A DNA stretch of 64,000 nt, taken from contig NZ_CP121464.1 in NCBI RefSeq assembly GCF_029690045.1, positions 3,968,001-4,032,000 on the forward strand, in the 5' to 3' direction. Shown here piece by piece: positions 50,053 to 59,608 of this stretch. Under the pieces are notes generated by a model, which worked only from the letters and a program-made list of their open reading frames with translations, was not told the origin of the DNA and made no database searches. Source of the stretch: Janthinobacterium rivuli. Its GTDB lineage: Bacteria > Pseudomonadota > Gammaproteobacteria > Burkholderiales > Burkholderiaceae_D. Both the position numbers and the translations under genes were made by a program. Position 1 is the stretch's first letter; every line of letters begins with the position of its first letter.

Positions 50053-51996
50053 TCAGTGCGCCGCTGGCGCCAGGGTTTCGGCGCTGCCGCCCAGGTAGGC
50101 TTCGATCACTTTCGGGTCGCTCTGGACCAGCGCAGGTGCACCTTCGGCGATCTTCTGGCCGAAGTCCAGCACCGTCACCACGTCCGACAGAGCCATCACC
50201 ACGTCCATGTGGTGCTCGATCAGGATGATGGTGATGCCGTGTTCGCGGATCTTGCGGATGATGGCCATCAGTTCCTTGATGTCGGGCGCCGTCAGGCCGG
50301 CCGCCGGTTCATCGAGCAGCAGCAGACGCGGGTTGAGGCCCAGCGCGCGGCCGATTTCCAGCAGCCGCTGCTTGCCATATGGCAGATTGCGCGCTTCTTC
50401 ATTGGCCAGGTCCGCCAGGCCGACGAATTCGAGGATGCTGGCGGCCCGCTCGCGCGCGGCCGCCTCTTCGCGCTTGTAACGCGGGGTGTGCAGCATCACG
50501 TCCAGCACGTTCGACTTGAAGGTGTTGTGCAAGCCCACCAGCACGTTCTCGGTGGCCGTCATCTCGCCGAACAGCTGCACGTTCTGGAAGGTGCGCGCCA
50601 CCCCGCCCAGCGCGATCTCGGACGGCGTGCGGCCGGAGATCACGGCGCCGGCAAATTCCACCTTGCCCGCCGTCGGCTTGTAGATCCCCGTCAGTACGTT
50701 CATCATCGTGCTCTTGCCCGAACCGTTCGGCCCGATCAAGCCGTGCACGGAGCCTTGCGTGACGTTCAAGTCCACCTGATTCAGCGCCTTCAGGCCGCCG
50801 AACTGCATCAGGGCCTGCTCCACGCGCAGCAGGGTCGCGCCCTGCTGCCCGCCTTGGGCGTGGTCGAATGGCGCCACGCCGTGCGAAGCGACGGCTTGCA
50901 CATGGCGCCGGCCCTTGCCGATAAAGCTCATCAAAAAGCCCACGATGCCGTCCTGCAGGTAGTACACGACGAACAAGGTCATCAAACCGAAGATGGTCAG
51001 GCGCCAGTCGACCATGTTTTCCAGCTTGTACGAATACGCGGCCAGGCCGATGGTGGCCACCAGGGGCACGAGCACGCCGCGCACGGTGGAGCGTTTCTTC
51101 GCCAGCATGAAGGCGGAACCGATCACGCCTAGCACGGCGGCGGCCACGGCGATCTTGCGGAACAATTCGATGTCCGACAAGAGGCTGGGCAGCATGACGA
51201 CGATCATGGCGCCGATCAGCGCACCGGAACGGGTCTTGCGCCCGCCCATGATGACGGCCAGCAGGAACAGGATCGTCAGCTCGAAGTTGTAGGTATTGGG
51301 CGAAATATACTCTTCCGAATACGCATACAGGCTGCCGGCCAGGCCCGCAAAACCGGCGCTGATGACGAAGGCATAGACTTTATAGCGGTACACGGACACG
51401 CCCATGCAGTCCGAGGCGATGGGGCTGTCGCGCAAGGCTTCGAACGCGCGGCCCAGGTTCGATTTCAGGATGCGGTGCACCACCACCAGCGAGATCACCA
51501 GCAGCGCGGCGACCATGTAGTAGTACTCCACTTCCGTCAGTTTGTGGCCGAACAGCACGGGCTTGTGGATCTTGATGCCCATCGGGCCTTCCGTCAGGAA
51601 GCTCATTTCATTGATCAGGATTTGCACGATGGTGCCGAAGGCCAGGGTCACCATGGCCAGGTACGGCCCCGTCACGCGCAGGGCCGGCAAGGCCAGGATG
51701 GCGCCAAACACGGCCGCGCCCAAAATACTGGCGGGGATGGCCAGCCAGAACGACAGGCCCAGCTTGAACACCAGCACGCCCGTGACGTAGGAGCCGATGC
51801 CGAACAGGCCCGCGTGGCCCAGCGACACCTGCCCCGTGTAGCCGACGACGATATCGAGGCCGAACAGCAGGATGGCGTAGATCAGAATGGTCTCGGCCAG
51901 GTGGATGTAATACGGGTTCGGAATGACGATGGGGAACAGCGCAAGCGCGGCCAGTCCCGCCGCGCTCAGCGCCAGCATGGTGATTTTCTTGTTCAT
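50053..51996 (-). CDS. Fused LivM permease - LivG ATPase
   Basis: One 647-residue protein joins two subunits that are normally separate. Residues about 1-300 are a LivM-type permease (VVGYTGQVSLGHAGLFGIGSY is the signature) with 8-9 helices, followed by two further hydrophobic segments and a linker around 350-385. Residues about 385-647 are LivG, with Walker A GPNGSGKSTMM, signature-like LPYGKQRLLEIGRAL, Walker B LLLDEPAAGL and EHHMD. The frame is uninterrupted through the junction, so the fusion is real and not a sequencing artefact. AGGA precedes the ATG. Confidence 0.92.
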   Translation of the reverse strand: MNKKITMLALSAAGLAALALFPIVIPNPYYIHLAETILIYAILLFGLDIVVGYTGQVSLGHAGLFGIGSYVTGVLVFKLGLSFWLAIPASILGAAVFGAILALPALRVTGPYLAMVTLAFGTIVQILINEMSFLTEGPMGIKIHKPVLFGHKLTEVEYYYMVAALLVISLVVVHRILKSNLGRAFEALRDSPIASDCMGVSVYRYKVYAFVISAGFAGLAGSLYAYSEEYISPNTYNFELTILFLLAVIMGGRKTRSGALIGAMIVVMLPSLLSDIELFRKIAVAAAVLGVIGSAFMLAKKRSTVRGVLVPLVATIGLAAYSYKLENMVDWRLTIFGLMTLFVVYYLQDGIVGFLMSFIGKGRRHVQAVASHGVAPFDHAQGGQQGATLLRVEQALMQFGGLKALNQVDLNVTQGSVHGLIGPNGSGKSTMMNVLTGIYKPTAGKVEFAGAVISGRTPSEIALGGVARTFQNVQLFGEMTATENVLVGLHNTFKSNVLDVMLHTPRYKREEAAARERAASILEFVGLADLANEEARNLPYGKQRLLEIGRALGLNPRLLLLDEPAAGLTAPDIKELMAIIRKIREHGITIILIEHHMDVVMALSDVVTVLDFGQKIAEGAPALVQSDPKVIEAYLGGSAETLAPAAH

Positions 51997-52003
51997 GTCG
52001 TCC

Positions 52004-52894
52004 TCAGACTTTCTTGATCGCGGCTTTGCCGAACAGGCCGGACGGCTTGATGGCCAGCACCAGCAGCAACAGCAGCAGGCCAGGCACTTCCTTGTAGCCG
52101 GTGGAGATGTAATAGCCGGTGGTCGTTTCCGCGATGCCGAGTATCAGCCCGCCGACGATGGCGCCCACGCCCGACGTCAGGCCGCCGATGATGGCCACCG
52201 CAAAGGCTTTCAAGCCCAGCGACGCGCCCATGGTGGCTCCCGTCAAGGTCAGCGGCGCCACCAGCACGCCCGCAAAGGCGGCCGTGGCCGACGACAGCGC
52301 GTAGGAGAACGTGATGACCATGCCCGTGTTGATGCCCATCAGACCGGCCGCGTCGCGGTCGTTGGCTGTCGCCACGACGGCCTTGCCGTAGATCGATTTG
52401 CGGTTGAACACTTCAACGGCCAGCATGATGGCCAGCGCACCGACGATGACGGCCACCTGCATCTGCTGCACATTGGCGCCAAACACTTGGAACGGCGCGG
52501 CCGACAGCGGCGACGGGAACATCAGGTCGTCCTTGCCCCAGATATTTTCCGCGACGTTCTTGAAAATGATGGCCAGCGCGATGGTCGACATGATCCAGCC
52601 GAATTCGGACTTGATCTTGATGGCGGGCCGCACGCCTATCCATTCGACGAACACGCCCTGCAGGGCGCCGAAGACGATGACGATGGGGATCATCAGCAGA
52701 TAGCTCATGTACGGGCCGCCGTGAATGGTGCCCACCAGGGAAAGGCCCACGAGCGCGCCCAGCATCAGGGATTCGCCCTGGCCGAAATTGAGGGTGCCGG
52801 AAGTGGCAAAGGTCAGCTGGTAGCCGAAAGCGATGACGGCATAGATCATGCCCAGCGCGACGCCGCTGAAGACGAGCTGCAGGAAGATTTCCAT
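52004..52894 (-). CDS. livH: Branched-chain amino acid ABC transporter permease LivH
   Basis: This 296-residue permease has about eight helices. It shows the family start LQLVFSGVALGMIYAVIAFGYQL and the conserved GLMGINTGMVITFSYALSS and GGLTSGVGAIVGGLILGI loops. It pairs with the LivM half of the neighbouring fusion. It is separated by 85 bases from livK upstream and 7 bases from the fusion gene downstream. Confidence 0.94.
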   Translation of the reverse strand: MEIFLQLVFSGVALGMIYAVIAFGYQLTFATSGTLNFGQGESLMLGALVGLSLVGTIHGGPYMSYLLMIPIVIVFGALQGVFVEWIGVRPAIKIKSEFGWIMSTIALAIIFKNVAENIWGKDDLMFPSPLSAAPFQVFGANVQQMQVAVIVGALAIMLAVEVFNRKSIYGKAVVATANDRDAAGLMGINTGMVITFSYALSSATAAFAGVLVAPLTLTGATMGASLGLKAFAVAIIGGLTSGVGAIVGGLILGIAETTTGYYISTGYKEVPGLLLLLLVLAIKPSGLFGKAAIKKV

Positions 52895-52979
52895 GGTATT
52901 CCCCGGAAGACGAACGATGAAAAAATGGCCAGTCCTGATTCCTCAAGGCTGGCCACTGCGCGGCGACTGTCTGCCAGGC

Positions 52980-54137
52980 TTATTTCGCGAGGACGACTTT
53001 GCCGTCCTTGACCTCACCGAAGACCGTCAGGTCGGCCGTGATCGCCTCATGGTTGGTTTTGCTGAAGGGCTTGTTATACGTGGTGACAGCGCCTTCCACC
53101 TTCTCGTTCAGGTTTTCCAGCGCGGCGCGCACTTTCGGGCCATCCGTGCCGCCTGCCTGCGTGATGGCCGCGGCCAGCAGGTAGATGGAATCGTAGCCTT
53201 GCGCGGCCGAGACGGCCGATGGCATGCGTCCACCCGATGGTTTGTAGGCGGCCACGTAGGCGTCGATGAAGGCCTTGCGCTTCGGCGTGCTGGCATCCTG
53301 GATGAAGGTTTGCGGCATGCGCGTGCCATTGCCGTTCTTGCCCGCGTTGTCGATGAAGTTACCCATGGCCAGGGTCCAGCTGCCGATCAGCGGCACTTTC
53401 CAGCCCAGTTTTTCCATGCCGTTGGCGATCTGCGCCAGTTCCGGGCCGATGCCGTAGGTCAGCACGACTTCCGCCCCCGCCTGCTTGGCTTTCAGCAGCT
53501 GGGCCGTCATGTCGACGTCCTTGATGTTGTATTTTTCCACGACGACGGGCTTGATGCCCTTCTTGTCGAGCGCCTTTTCCAGGTCTTCACGGCCCAGCTG
53601 GCCATAGTTGGTGGAGTCGGCCAGGATCGCCACTTTCTTGAATTTGCGGTTCTCGATCGCTTCATGCACGATCATGCCGGACTGGATGGTGTCATTGGCC
53701 GCATTGCGGAAGACGTAGTTCTCCGGCTGGTCGGCGAATTGCTTGGTGACGATGGAACCCGTCGCCACATTGTTCATGACGGGAATTTTCGCTTCCTGGT
53801 AGAAGCGCTGCGAAGCCAGGGCCACGCCCGTGTTGATGTAGCCGACGGTGGCGGCGACCTTTTCCTTGTTGATGAGCTCCTGGGCGATCTGCACGCCGCG
53901 TTCGTTCTTCGCTTCGTCGTCGCGCTCGATCAGCAGCAGGGAACGGCCCAGCACGCCACCCTTGGCATTGATTTCCGCCACGGCCAGCTTGACGCCGTCG
54001 CGCATCGACACGCCCATCGGCGCGGAACCGCCCGTGAACGGACCGGACACGCCGATCTTGATGGGGTCGGCTGCGACTGCCGCCTGCGAGAAACCCAAAA
54101 CCAAACTTGCCACAAGCAATTTCTGTTTCAAATTCAT
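52980..54137 (-). CDS. livK: Branched-chain amino acid ABC transporter substrate-binding protein
   Basis: This periplasmic binding protein of 385 residues has a signal peptide (MNLKQKLLVASLVLGFSQAAVAA) and the mature start DPIKIGVSGPFTGGSAPMG. Family segments: LLLIERDDEAKNERGVQIAQ, VLTYGIGPELAQIANGMEKL and GYDSIYLLAAAITQAGGTDG. I chose the ATG at 54137, which is 6 bases after AGGAG; an ATG two codons earlier sits too near the Shine-Dalgarno sequence. It is the first gene of the liv operon. Binding preference (Leu/Ile/Val or other amides) is not certain. Confidence 0.93.
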   Translation of the reverse strand: MNLKQKLLVASLVLGFSQAAVAADPIKIGVSGPFTGGSAPMGVSMRDGVKLAVAEINAKGGVLGRSLLLIERDDEAKNERGVQIAQELINKEKVAATVGYINTGVALASQRFYQEAKIPVMNNVATGSIVTKQFADQPENYVFRNAANDTIQSGMIVHEAIENRKFKKVAILADSTNYGQLGREDLEKALDKKGIKPVVVEKYNIKDVDMTAQLLKAKQAGAEVVLTYGIGPELAQIANGMEKLGWKVPLIGSWTLAMGNFIDNAGKNGNGTRMPQTFIQDASTPKRKAFIDAYVAAYKPSGGRMPSAVSAAQGYDSIYLLAAAITQAGGTDGPKVRAALENLNEKVEGAVTTYNKPFSKTNHEAITADLTVFGEVKDGKVVLAK

Positions 54138-54469
54138 TGTCATCTCCTCTGATACAACGTTTTTAATGCCACTTATTTTTATAGTCGTACGCTGGATAAC
54201 CGCCCCATCGATAAATCATTGTAGGTGAGTAAACATGCACCAGCAACAACTACATATGACGCGTCGCAACATGCAGAAAAGACACAATTGCTGGCCCGAT
54301 GTCAGTCTTTTGTAAGGAAAATATGTCGCAAATTGACACAGCTGCTGCACTTTGCCACACAGTGCATGTGTCTGATCTGCGTCAAAGTATGGTGATGCAA
54401 TGGTGATATGGTCATTGAACCAGGGTCAACCGGCCATGGCGGCAATCCCATCCTTAACCTGGAGAACCT
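54138..54469. other. Intergenic region between livK and lipoprotein gene
   Basis: No gene is seen. It holds the divergent promoters of the liv operon and of the two-gene lipoprotein unit. The part at 54160-54300 is AT-richer. I could not fix an operator. Confidence 0.5.
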
Positions 54470-55357
54470 ATGCGCCAGCCCATGACAACCATCTGCGCCT
54501 GCCTGCTGATCGGCGGCATGACTAGCGCCTGCAAGAACTTCACGCCGGTCGACAAGTTCGCGGGACAGACGGTGGCGGTAACGGAAGTATTCAAACCCAT
54601 ACTGACGCACTCCATGAGCAGTTGCACCAATAATGTACGGCGCAACAGCATCATCACCGACCGCCCTTACCTTGCGCAGGAAACGGAACAGGATCTGCTC
54701 CGGCGCTGCCAGGCCTACGCGACGCAATTGGCCGGCACAGCCGAACTGAACAATGTATTGAAACGCTACGCGGAAGTCCTTGCCGCGCTGGCCAACGACA
54801 AGCTGGCAAACTACAAGGAAGAGATCGGCGCCCTTGGCGGTTCGCTGGACGCCTTGCAGCAGTCCAGCGGCATGACGCCGGTGCTCGACGCCGACCAGCT
54901 GGACAAAGTCACGCGCCTGAGCGCGCTGATCAGCCAAATCGTGACGCAGCACAGACAGCAGTCGGGCATCAACGAACTGCTGGCGCGCGAAGAAGATATT
55001 TATATCATCAGCAATGCGCTGAAAAAATATGCGCAGCAAAACTACGAGGCAAATTTGCACGACGAGAACCTGACGCTGGCGTCGCTGAACCGCTCGCTCG
55101 ACAATGCCGCTGCCAGGGAACCCGTTGCCAGCAACTACCTGAAAGCCAAGCTCTACCTGGACGGGCGGCAACTGCAAGAGCGTGGCAAGGTCATCGACGC
55201 CTATATTGCCGCCATGACCGGATTGCAGAACAGTCTGAGCACCTTGCGCGCCAAGTCCATGAAAGACCCGGCATTGGAGCGCCAACTGGACATCTTTGCC
55301 AAGCAAGTCGATACCCTGCAAAAGCAGGCCGCCAATTATTCACCATCCCCCTGGTAG
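54470..55357 (+). CDS. Uncharacterised lipoprotein with helical coiled-coil-like body
   Basis: I do not recognise this 295-residue protein. It has a lipoprotein signal with lipobox MTSAC near residue 21. The mature protein is almost wholly helical, with Gln/Leu/Ala-rich segments (LSALISQIVTQHRQQ, LEDIYIIS-like stretches, LERQLDIFAKQVDTLQKQ). Cysteines occur at SSCTNN and LLRRCQ. GGAG lies 5 bases upstream of the ATG. It forms a unit with the next gene (9-base gap). A membrane-tethered partner of the small helical protein downstream is plausible; nothing more can be said. Confidence 0.75.
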   Translation: MRQPMTTICACLLIGGMTSACKNFTPVDKFAGQTVAVTEVFKPILTHSMSSCTNNVRRNSIITDRPYLAQETEQDLLRRCQAYATQLAGTAELNNVLKRYAEVLAALANDKLANYKEEIGALGGSLDALQQSSGMTPVLDADQLDKVTRLSALISQIVTQHRQQSGINELLAREEDIYIISNALKKYAQQNYEANLHDENLTLASLNRSLDNAAAREPVASNYLKAKLYLDGRQLQERGKVIDAYIAAMTGLQNSLSTLRAKSMKDPALERQLDIFAKQVDTLQKQAANYSPSPW

Positions 55358-55366
55358 GAGTCGGAC

Positions 55367-55765
55367 ATGGGAAACGCTATCGCACTCGATGAAAAACAAA
55401 CCACGGAAATCGCCGACAAGCTGGCACAGGCCTCGAACCAGGTACTGGAGCTGCGCATCGCGCTGACCGACCGTACGCCGGCAACGCCATCAGCCGTGCT
55501 GCAGGATCTCAAGCAATATGAAAGCCACCTGGACCAGATGGTGTCCTTTTTCCGCGCCCATGGCATCTACCTGATCAACAAGGGCGCGCAGCAGGCATTG
55601 GCCAATGTGAACACGGCCATCGAGCAAGGCAGGAAAACCGTGGCAGACATCGAGCACACGCACGCGGCCATCAAGGCAGCGGCAGGCCTGCTGGATCTGG
55701 CAGCCGCCCTGCTGTCGCGCAACCCGCTGGCCATTGCCGAGGCGGCGAACAGCCTGCGGACCTGA
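55367..55765 (+). CDS. Small helical protein, partner of the preceding lipoprotein
   Basis: I do not recognise this 132-residue protein. It is helical throughout, with a hydrophobic C-terminal segment (AAAGLLDLAAALLSRNPLA) that could be a membrane or amphipathic helix. There is no signal peptide. GGAG lies 7 bases before the ATG. The gene is downstream of the lipoprotein gene and ends 12 bases from a convergent Sel1 gene. Confidence 0.7.
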   Translation: MGNAIALDEKQTTEIADKLAQASNQVLELRIALTDRTPATPSAVLQDLKQYESHLDQMVSFFRAHGIYLINKGAQQALANVNTAIEQGRKTVADIEHTHAAIKAAAGLLDLAAALLSRNPLAIAEAANSLRT

Positions 55766-55777
55766 CCTGGCGCACAA

Positions 55778-56269
55778 TTACGGCTCTTCAGCCCGGTGTC
55801 CCATCGCGTGCGTGGCCATCTTCAGGTACAGGAAGGACTGCTCCTCGTTGTGCGCATAGCCCATCTGCCCTTCGGCCAGGGCCACGGATTTCTGCTGCAG
55901 CGCTTCCGGGTATTCGAGGTCGCAGGCAGCGTCAAGCCAGTAACGCGCCCTGGCTTCGTCGCTCTCCAGCAGCATGTTCGCCACGATGAACATGGCCGGC
56001 GCCACGCCCCGTTGCGCTGCCAGTTCCAGCCAGCGCAGGGCGGCGGCGCCATCCTGCGGCCCGCCCATGCCATTCTTGAACATCAAGCCCAGGTAATACG
56101 CAGCCGGACCGCTGCCCTGCCCAGCCGCCTGTTCGAACAGGGCGCGCGCCTGCGGCTGGGACGCTTCTCCCGCACGCATCAAGGCCTTGGCCCGGGCCGT
56201 GACTTCGGGCGCCGCCGCTGCCACGGGCGAAGCCAGCGCGGCGGCCAGCAGCAAGTTTGCCAGCATCAT
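55778..56269 (-). CDS. Exported Sel1-repeat protein
   Basis: This 163-residue protein has a signal peptide (MMLANLLLAAALASPVAAAA) and Sel1-type repeats (ARALFEQAAGQGSGPAAYYLGLMF, ALRWLELAAQRGVAPAMFIVANML) of about 36 residues. Such repeats mediate protein contacts in the periplasm. Its ATG overlaps the stop of the phosphoesterase gene by 4 bases, so the two are coupled. A modulator or partner of that enzyme is possible but not shown. Confidence 0.8.
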   Translation of the reverse strand: MMLANLLLAAALASPVAAAAPEVTARAKALMRAGEASQPQARALFEQAAGQGSGPAAYYLGLMFKNGMGGPQDGAAALRWLELAAQRGVAPAMFIVANMLLESDEARARYWLDAACDLEYPEALQQKSVALAEGQMGYAHNEEQSFLYLKMATHAMGHRAEEP

Positions 56270-58299
56270 TTCGACAGGTCGAGCTGGTACAGCGCAAAAC
56301 CCTTGCCCGCACCATCGTCAAGCTTCAGCTGCGTGACGTTGTCGATGCCGGCCGCTTGCGCCAGGTCGATCACGTTCGGCGCCGAATGGAAGACCACGGG
56401 GCCTTTCGTGGCCACCCTGGCAAAGCGCCAGCTGCGCGCCGAGCCGTTTTTCGCGCGCGTCAGGTTCTTTTCCTTGGTCACGTAGGCGATCAGGAGTTCG
56501 CGGTTGTTGTCGGGCGAAGCCACCACCGTCTTGCTGCCGTCGAGGCCGGGGAAGTTGCCGCCGCCGCTGGCGCGGTAGTTATTCGTCGCGATCAAAAATT
56601 CCTGGCTGGCGTCTACCGGCTTGCCCTTGTACGTCAGGCCCTTGATGCGCTGGCCGGGCTTTTGCGTGACGTCGATCTGGTAGCGCACGTCGGCGCTCGT
56701 GATCGCGTCGAAGTTGTAGCTCGGGTGGGCCGTGTTGACCAGTTCCTGCGCTTCTGCCTTGTTCGGGTCGATGGTGTTGAAGCGCTGCGCCGACTGTTCC
56801 AGCCAGGCTTTCAAGTCCGCGCCATTCATCTTCACGCCGTACAGCGCGTTCGGATACAAATACAGATCGGCCGCGTTATTGAGCGCCACATTGCCCGCCT
56901 TGACGTCCGTGTAGTCGGACACGCCGGCCGAACCGCTCTTGAACGGCGACGACATCGACAGCACGGGCAAGTGCGCAAACTGCGACAGGTTTGCCTTCAC
57001 GTAGGCGGCCAGGTAGCCCGCTTGCGCCTGGTTCACCACTTCGATGGCGCTGACATCGCCCACATCGGCGAAGTATGTCGACATGCGGAAGTCCGTGGCG
57101 CCGACCGGCGTCTGCACGTAGGCAATCGTCGCCGCGTGTTCCTCGGCCACCAGCTTGGCGATGGCAGGATCGGGCTGGACGTAACTCTTGTCCGCATTCT
57201 GGATGCCGCGCGCTTCCACCGTCGTGGCGCTCTTGTCGACGACCCACTGCTTGCCGTCGTGGCGCAGGCGCAGGCCGATCACGCCCAGGTGCTTGCCCCA
57301 CAAATTGGCCATCACGGTGGGCACGCCATTGACCAATCCCTTGGCCTTGTCGACGCCGGGCAAATTAAATTGCGGCACCGTGCTGGTCGCGTTCGGGAAC
57401 AATTGGTGCGAGTGGCCGATCAGCATGGCGTCCACGCCCGGTACTTGCGACAGGTAGTAATTGCCGTTTTCCATGCTTGGCGAGTACGGACTGTCATCGA
57501 GGCCGCCGTGCGAGATCGCCACCACCAGTTCGGCGCCCTTGGCGCGCATCTCGGGGATGAATTTTTCCGCCGTCTCGCGCACGCCCTGCGTGTAGACGCG
57601 GCCTTCCAGCCAGCGCTTGTCCCACGCCATGATGGTCGGCGGCGCGAAGCTGATGATGCCGACCTTCACGGTGGAGGTGATTGCCTTGCCATCGGGGCCG
57701 GTGGCCGTGATCTGCTTGGCTATGATGTGGTATGGCGCGAACAGGGGTTTTCCCGTCTTGACGCTGTAGACGTTGGCCAGCACTTGCGGGAACGCGGGGC
57801 CGGCGCAGCGCGGTTTGCCGGCATCGACGCTGTCGACGTCAAACTGGTTGCCCGTTACCTGGCTCAAAAACGCCAGGCCGTAGTTGAATTCATGGTTGCC
57901 GATGCCGCCGCCGTCGACTTTCAGCAAATTCATCGCCTTGTAGATGGCCAGGGTCTGGTCGCAGGCCAGCGGTTTTACCAATGCCTGGTAGTCGGCCAGG
58001 GCCGTGCCCTGGATGGTGTCGCCGTTGTCGAGCAACAGGTTGTTCGGATACTGCGCGCGCGCCTGGGCGATCAGGGTCGCCGTGCGTTCCAGGCCGATCG
58101 ACGGTTCCGCCTGCAACTTGTAGTAATCATAACTGAGCACATTCGCGTGCAAGTCCGTCGTCTCGAGCAGGGCCAGGGTGGCGCTGCTACCTGCCTGCGC
58201 GGAGGCCAGCGGGTGGACCGGTCCGGTGGCGGCGGGAGGCAAGGCGCCGCAGCCGGCCAGCAGCAGCGGTAACAGGGCAAGACGGGGAGATTGAAGCAT
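56266..58299 (-). CDS. 5'-nucleotidase / 2',3'-cyclic phosphodiesterase family lipoprotein (CpdB-like)
   Basis: This 677-residue protein has a lipobox LLLAGC at Cys17. The metallophosphoesterase part carries LLETTDLHANVLSYDYYK, LLDNGDTIQG, GIGNHEFNYG, AISHGG and IGHSHQLFP. The C-terminal nucleotidase domain has DYTDVKAGNV, ALYGVKMNGADLKAWLEQSA and the substrate-stacking region NNYRASGGGNFPG. It probably degrades 2',3'-cyclic nucleotides and 3'-nucleotides in the periplasm for phosphate and nucleoside use. The start is ATG 58299. It stands upstream of the Sel1 gene with a 4-base overlap. Confidence 0.9.
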   Translation of the reverse strand: MLQSPRLALLPLLLAGCGALPPAATGPVHPLASAQAGSSATLALLETTDLHANVLSYDYYKLQAEPSIGLERTATLIAQARAQYPNNLLLDNGDTIQGTALADYQALVKPLACDQTLAIYKAMNLLKVDGGGIGNHEFNYGLAFLSQVTGNQFDVDSVDAGKPRCAGPAFPQVLANVYSVKTGKPLFAPYHIIAKQITATGPDGKAITSTVKVGIISFAPPTIMAWDKRWLEGRVYTQGVRETAEKFIPEMRAKGAELVVAISHGGLDDSPYSPSMENGNYYLSQVPGVDAMLIGHSHQLFPNATSTVPQFNLPGVDKAKGLVNGVPTVMANLWGKHLGVIGLRLRHDGKQWVVDKSATTVEARGIQNADKSYVQPDPAIAKLVAEEHAATIAYVQTPVGATDFRMSTYFADVGDVSAIEVVNQAQAGYLAAYVKANLSQFAHLPVLSMSSPFKSGSAGVSDYTDVKAGNVALNNAADLYLYPNALYGVKMNGADLKAWLEQSAQRFNTIDPNKAEAQELVNTAHPSYNFDAITSADVRYQIDVTQKPGQRIKGLTYKGKPVDASQEFLIATNNYRASGGGNFPGLDGSKTVVASPDNNRELLIAYVTKEKNLTRAKNGSARSWRFARVATKGPVVFHSAPNVIDLAQAAGIDNVTQLKLDDGAGKGFALYQLDLSK

Positions 58300-58501
58300 G
58301 ATGTATTCCTGTGGAAAGACAATATCGCCAGCATCATACGCAGCACGCCAGCCATCTTCAAGGCAAAAATATTGTCGCAAATACAGCGAAATGACGATTT
58401 TATTGCCCCGTGCGGCATCGTTTCGGCGCCGCCGGCATCAGAAACGCGCCGCGCTCGCGTATAATTCAGGGTTTGATTTCACCATAGAAGACCAGAACAT
58501 T

Positions 58502-59606
58502 ATGGAAGCCGAACGCATCAATATCATCTCCGCCCTGCTGAACGACCTGACGGTCCGCGAAGCCGAACTTCGGAGGTATCTTTGACTTCACTGTCAAGTC
58601 GGAGAAACTAGAGCAAGTCAACGAAGAGCTGGAAGATCCCACCGTCTGGAACGATCCCAAGCGCGCCCAGGACCTCGGTAAGGAGAAGAAGGCGCTGGAA
58701 GCCATCGTCTTCACCCTGGCCAAGGCCGATGCCGACCTGCGCGACACCCGCGACCTGTTCGACATGGCCCGCGAAGAAGGCGACGACGATACGCTCGAAG
58801 CGATCGAGCAGGACGTGCAGGAAATCCGCAAGGTCATCGAAAGCATGGAATTCCGCCGGATGTTCAACAATCCGATGGACCCGAACAACTGCTTCATCGA
58901 CATCCAGGCCGGCGCCGGCGGCACGGAAGCCCAGGACTGGGCTTCGATGCTGCTGCGCCAGTACCTGCGCTATTGCGAACGCAAGGGCTTCAAGGTCGAA
59001 ATCCTCGAGCAGTCCGACGGCGAGGTAGCCGGCATCAAGACGGCCACCCTGAAGGTCGAGGGCGATCACGCCTACGGCTTCCTGCGTACGGAAACGGGCG
59101 TGCACCGCCTGGTGCGCAAGTCGCCGTTCGACTCGGCCAACGGCCGCCACACTTCGTTTACGTCGCTGTTCGTGTATCCGGAAGTCGACGATTCGATCGA
59201 GATCGACGTCAACCCGGCCGATATCCGCGTCGACACCTACCGCGCGTCGGGCGCCGGCGGTCAGCACATCAACAAGACCGACTCCGCCGTCCGCATGACC
59301 CATGCGCCGACCGGCATCGTGGTGCAGTGCCAGAACGACCGTTCGCAGCACCGCAACCGCGCCGAAGCGATGGAAATGCTGAAAGCGAAACTGTACGAGC
59401 ATGAACTGCGCAAGCGCATGAGCGAACAGCAAAAGCTGGAAGACTCGAAAACGGACGTGGGCTGGGGTCACCAGATCCGCTCCTACGTGCTGGACCAGTC
59501 CCGCATCAAGGACTTGCGCACCGGTTTCGAGACGGGCAATACCAAGGGCGTGCTCGATGGCGACATCGACGAGTTCATTTCCGCCTCGCTCAAGCAAGGC
59601 GTATAA
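58502..59606 (+). CDS. prfB: Peptide chain release factor 2, expressed by programmed +1 frameshift
   Basis: RF2 ends translation at UGA and UAA. The first 27 codons run from ATG 58502 to an in-frame UGA at 58583-58585; reading continues in the +1 frame from 58584 (GAC) to the stop at 59606, giving 367 residues, the usual RF2 length. The shift site CTT-TGA-C with an internal Shine-Dalgarno CGGAGG upstream is the classical autoregulatory one. The RF2 codon-recognition SPF (KSPFDSANG) and the catalytic GGQ (GAGGQHINK) are both intact. The next gene is a HAD hydrolase, then lysS, on the same strand. Confidence 0.97.
58571..58586 (+). promoter_or_regulatory. prfB programmed frameshift site
   Basis: CGGAGG (internal Shine-Dalgarno) is followed by TAT-CTT-TGA-C, with the +1 slip on CTT at 58580-58582. 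The UGA is read by RF2 itself, so low RF2 raises frameshifting. Confidence 0.93.
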
Positions 59607-59608
59607 GG

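Noticed and set aside
58502..58585. prfB as a pseudogene because of the early in-frame UGA
   Set aside because: The stop is part of the standard programmed frameshift site, and the remaining gene is intact.
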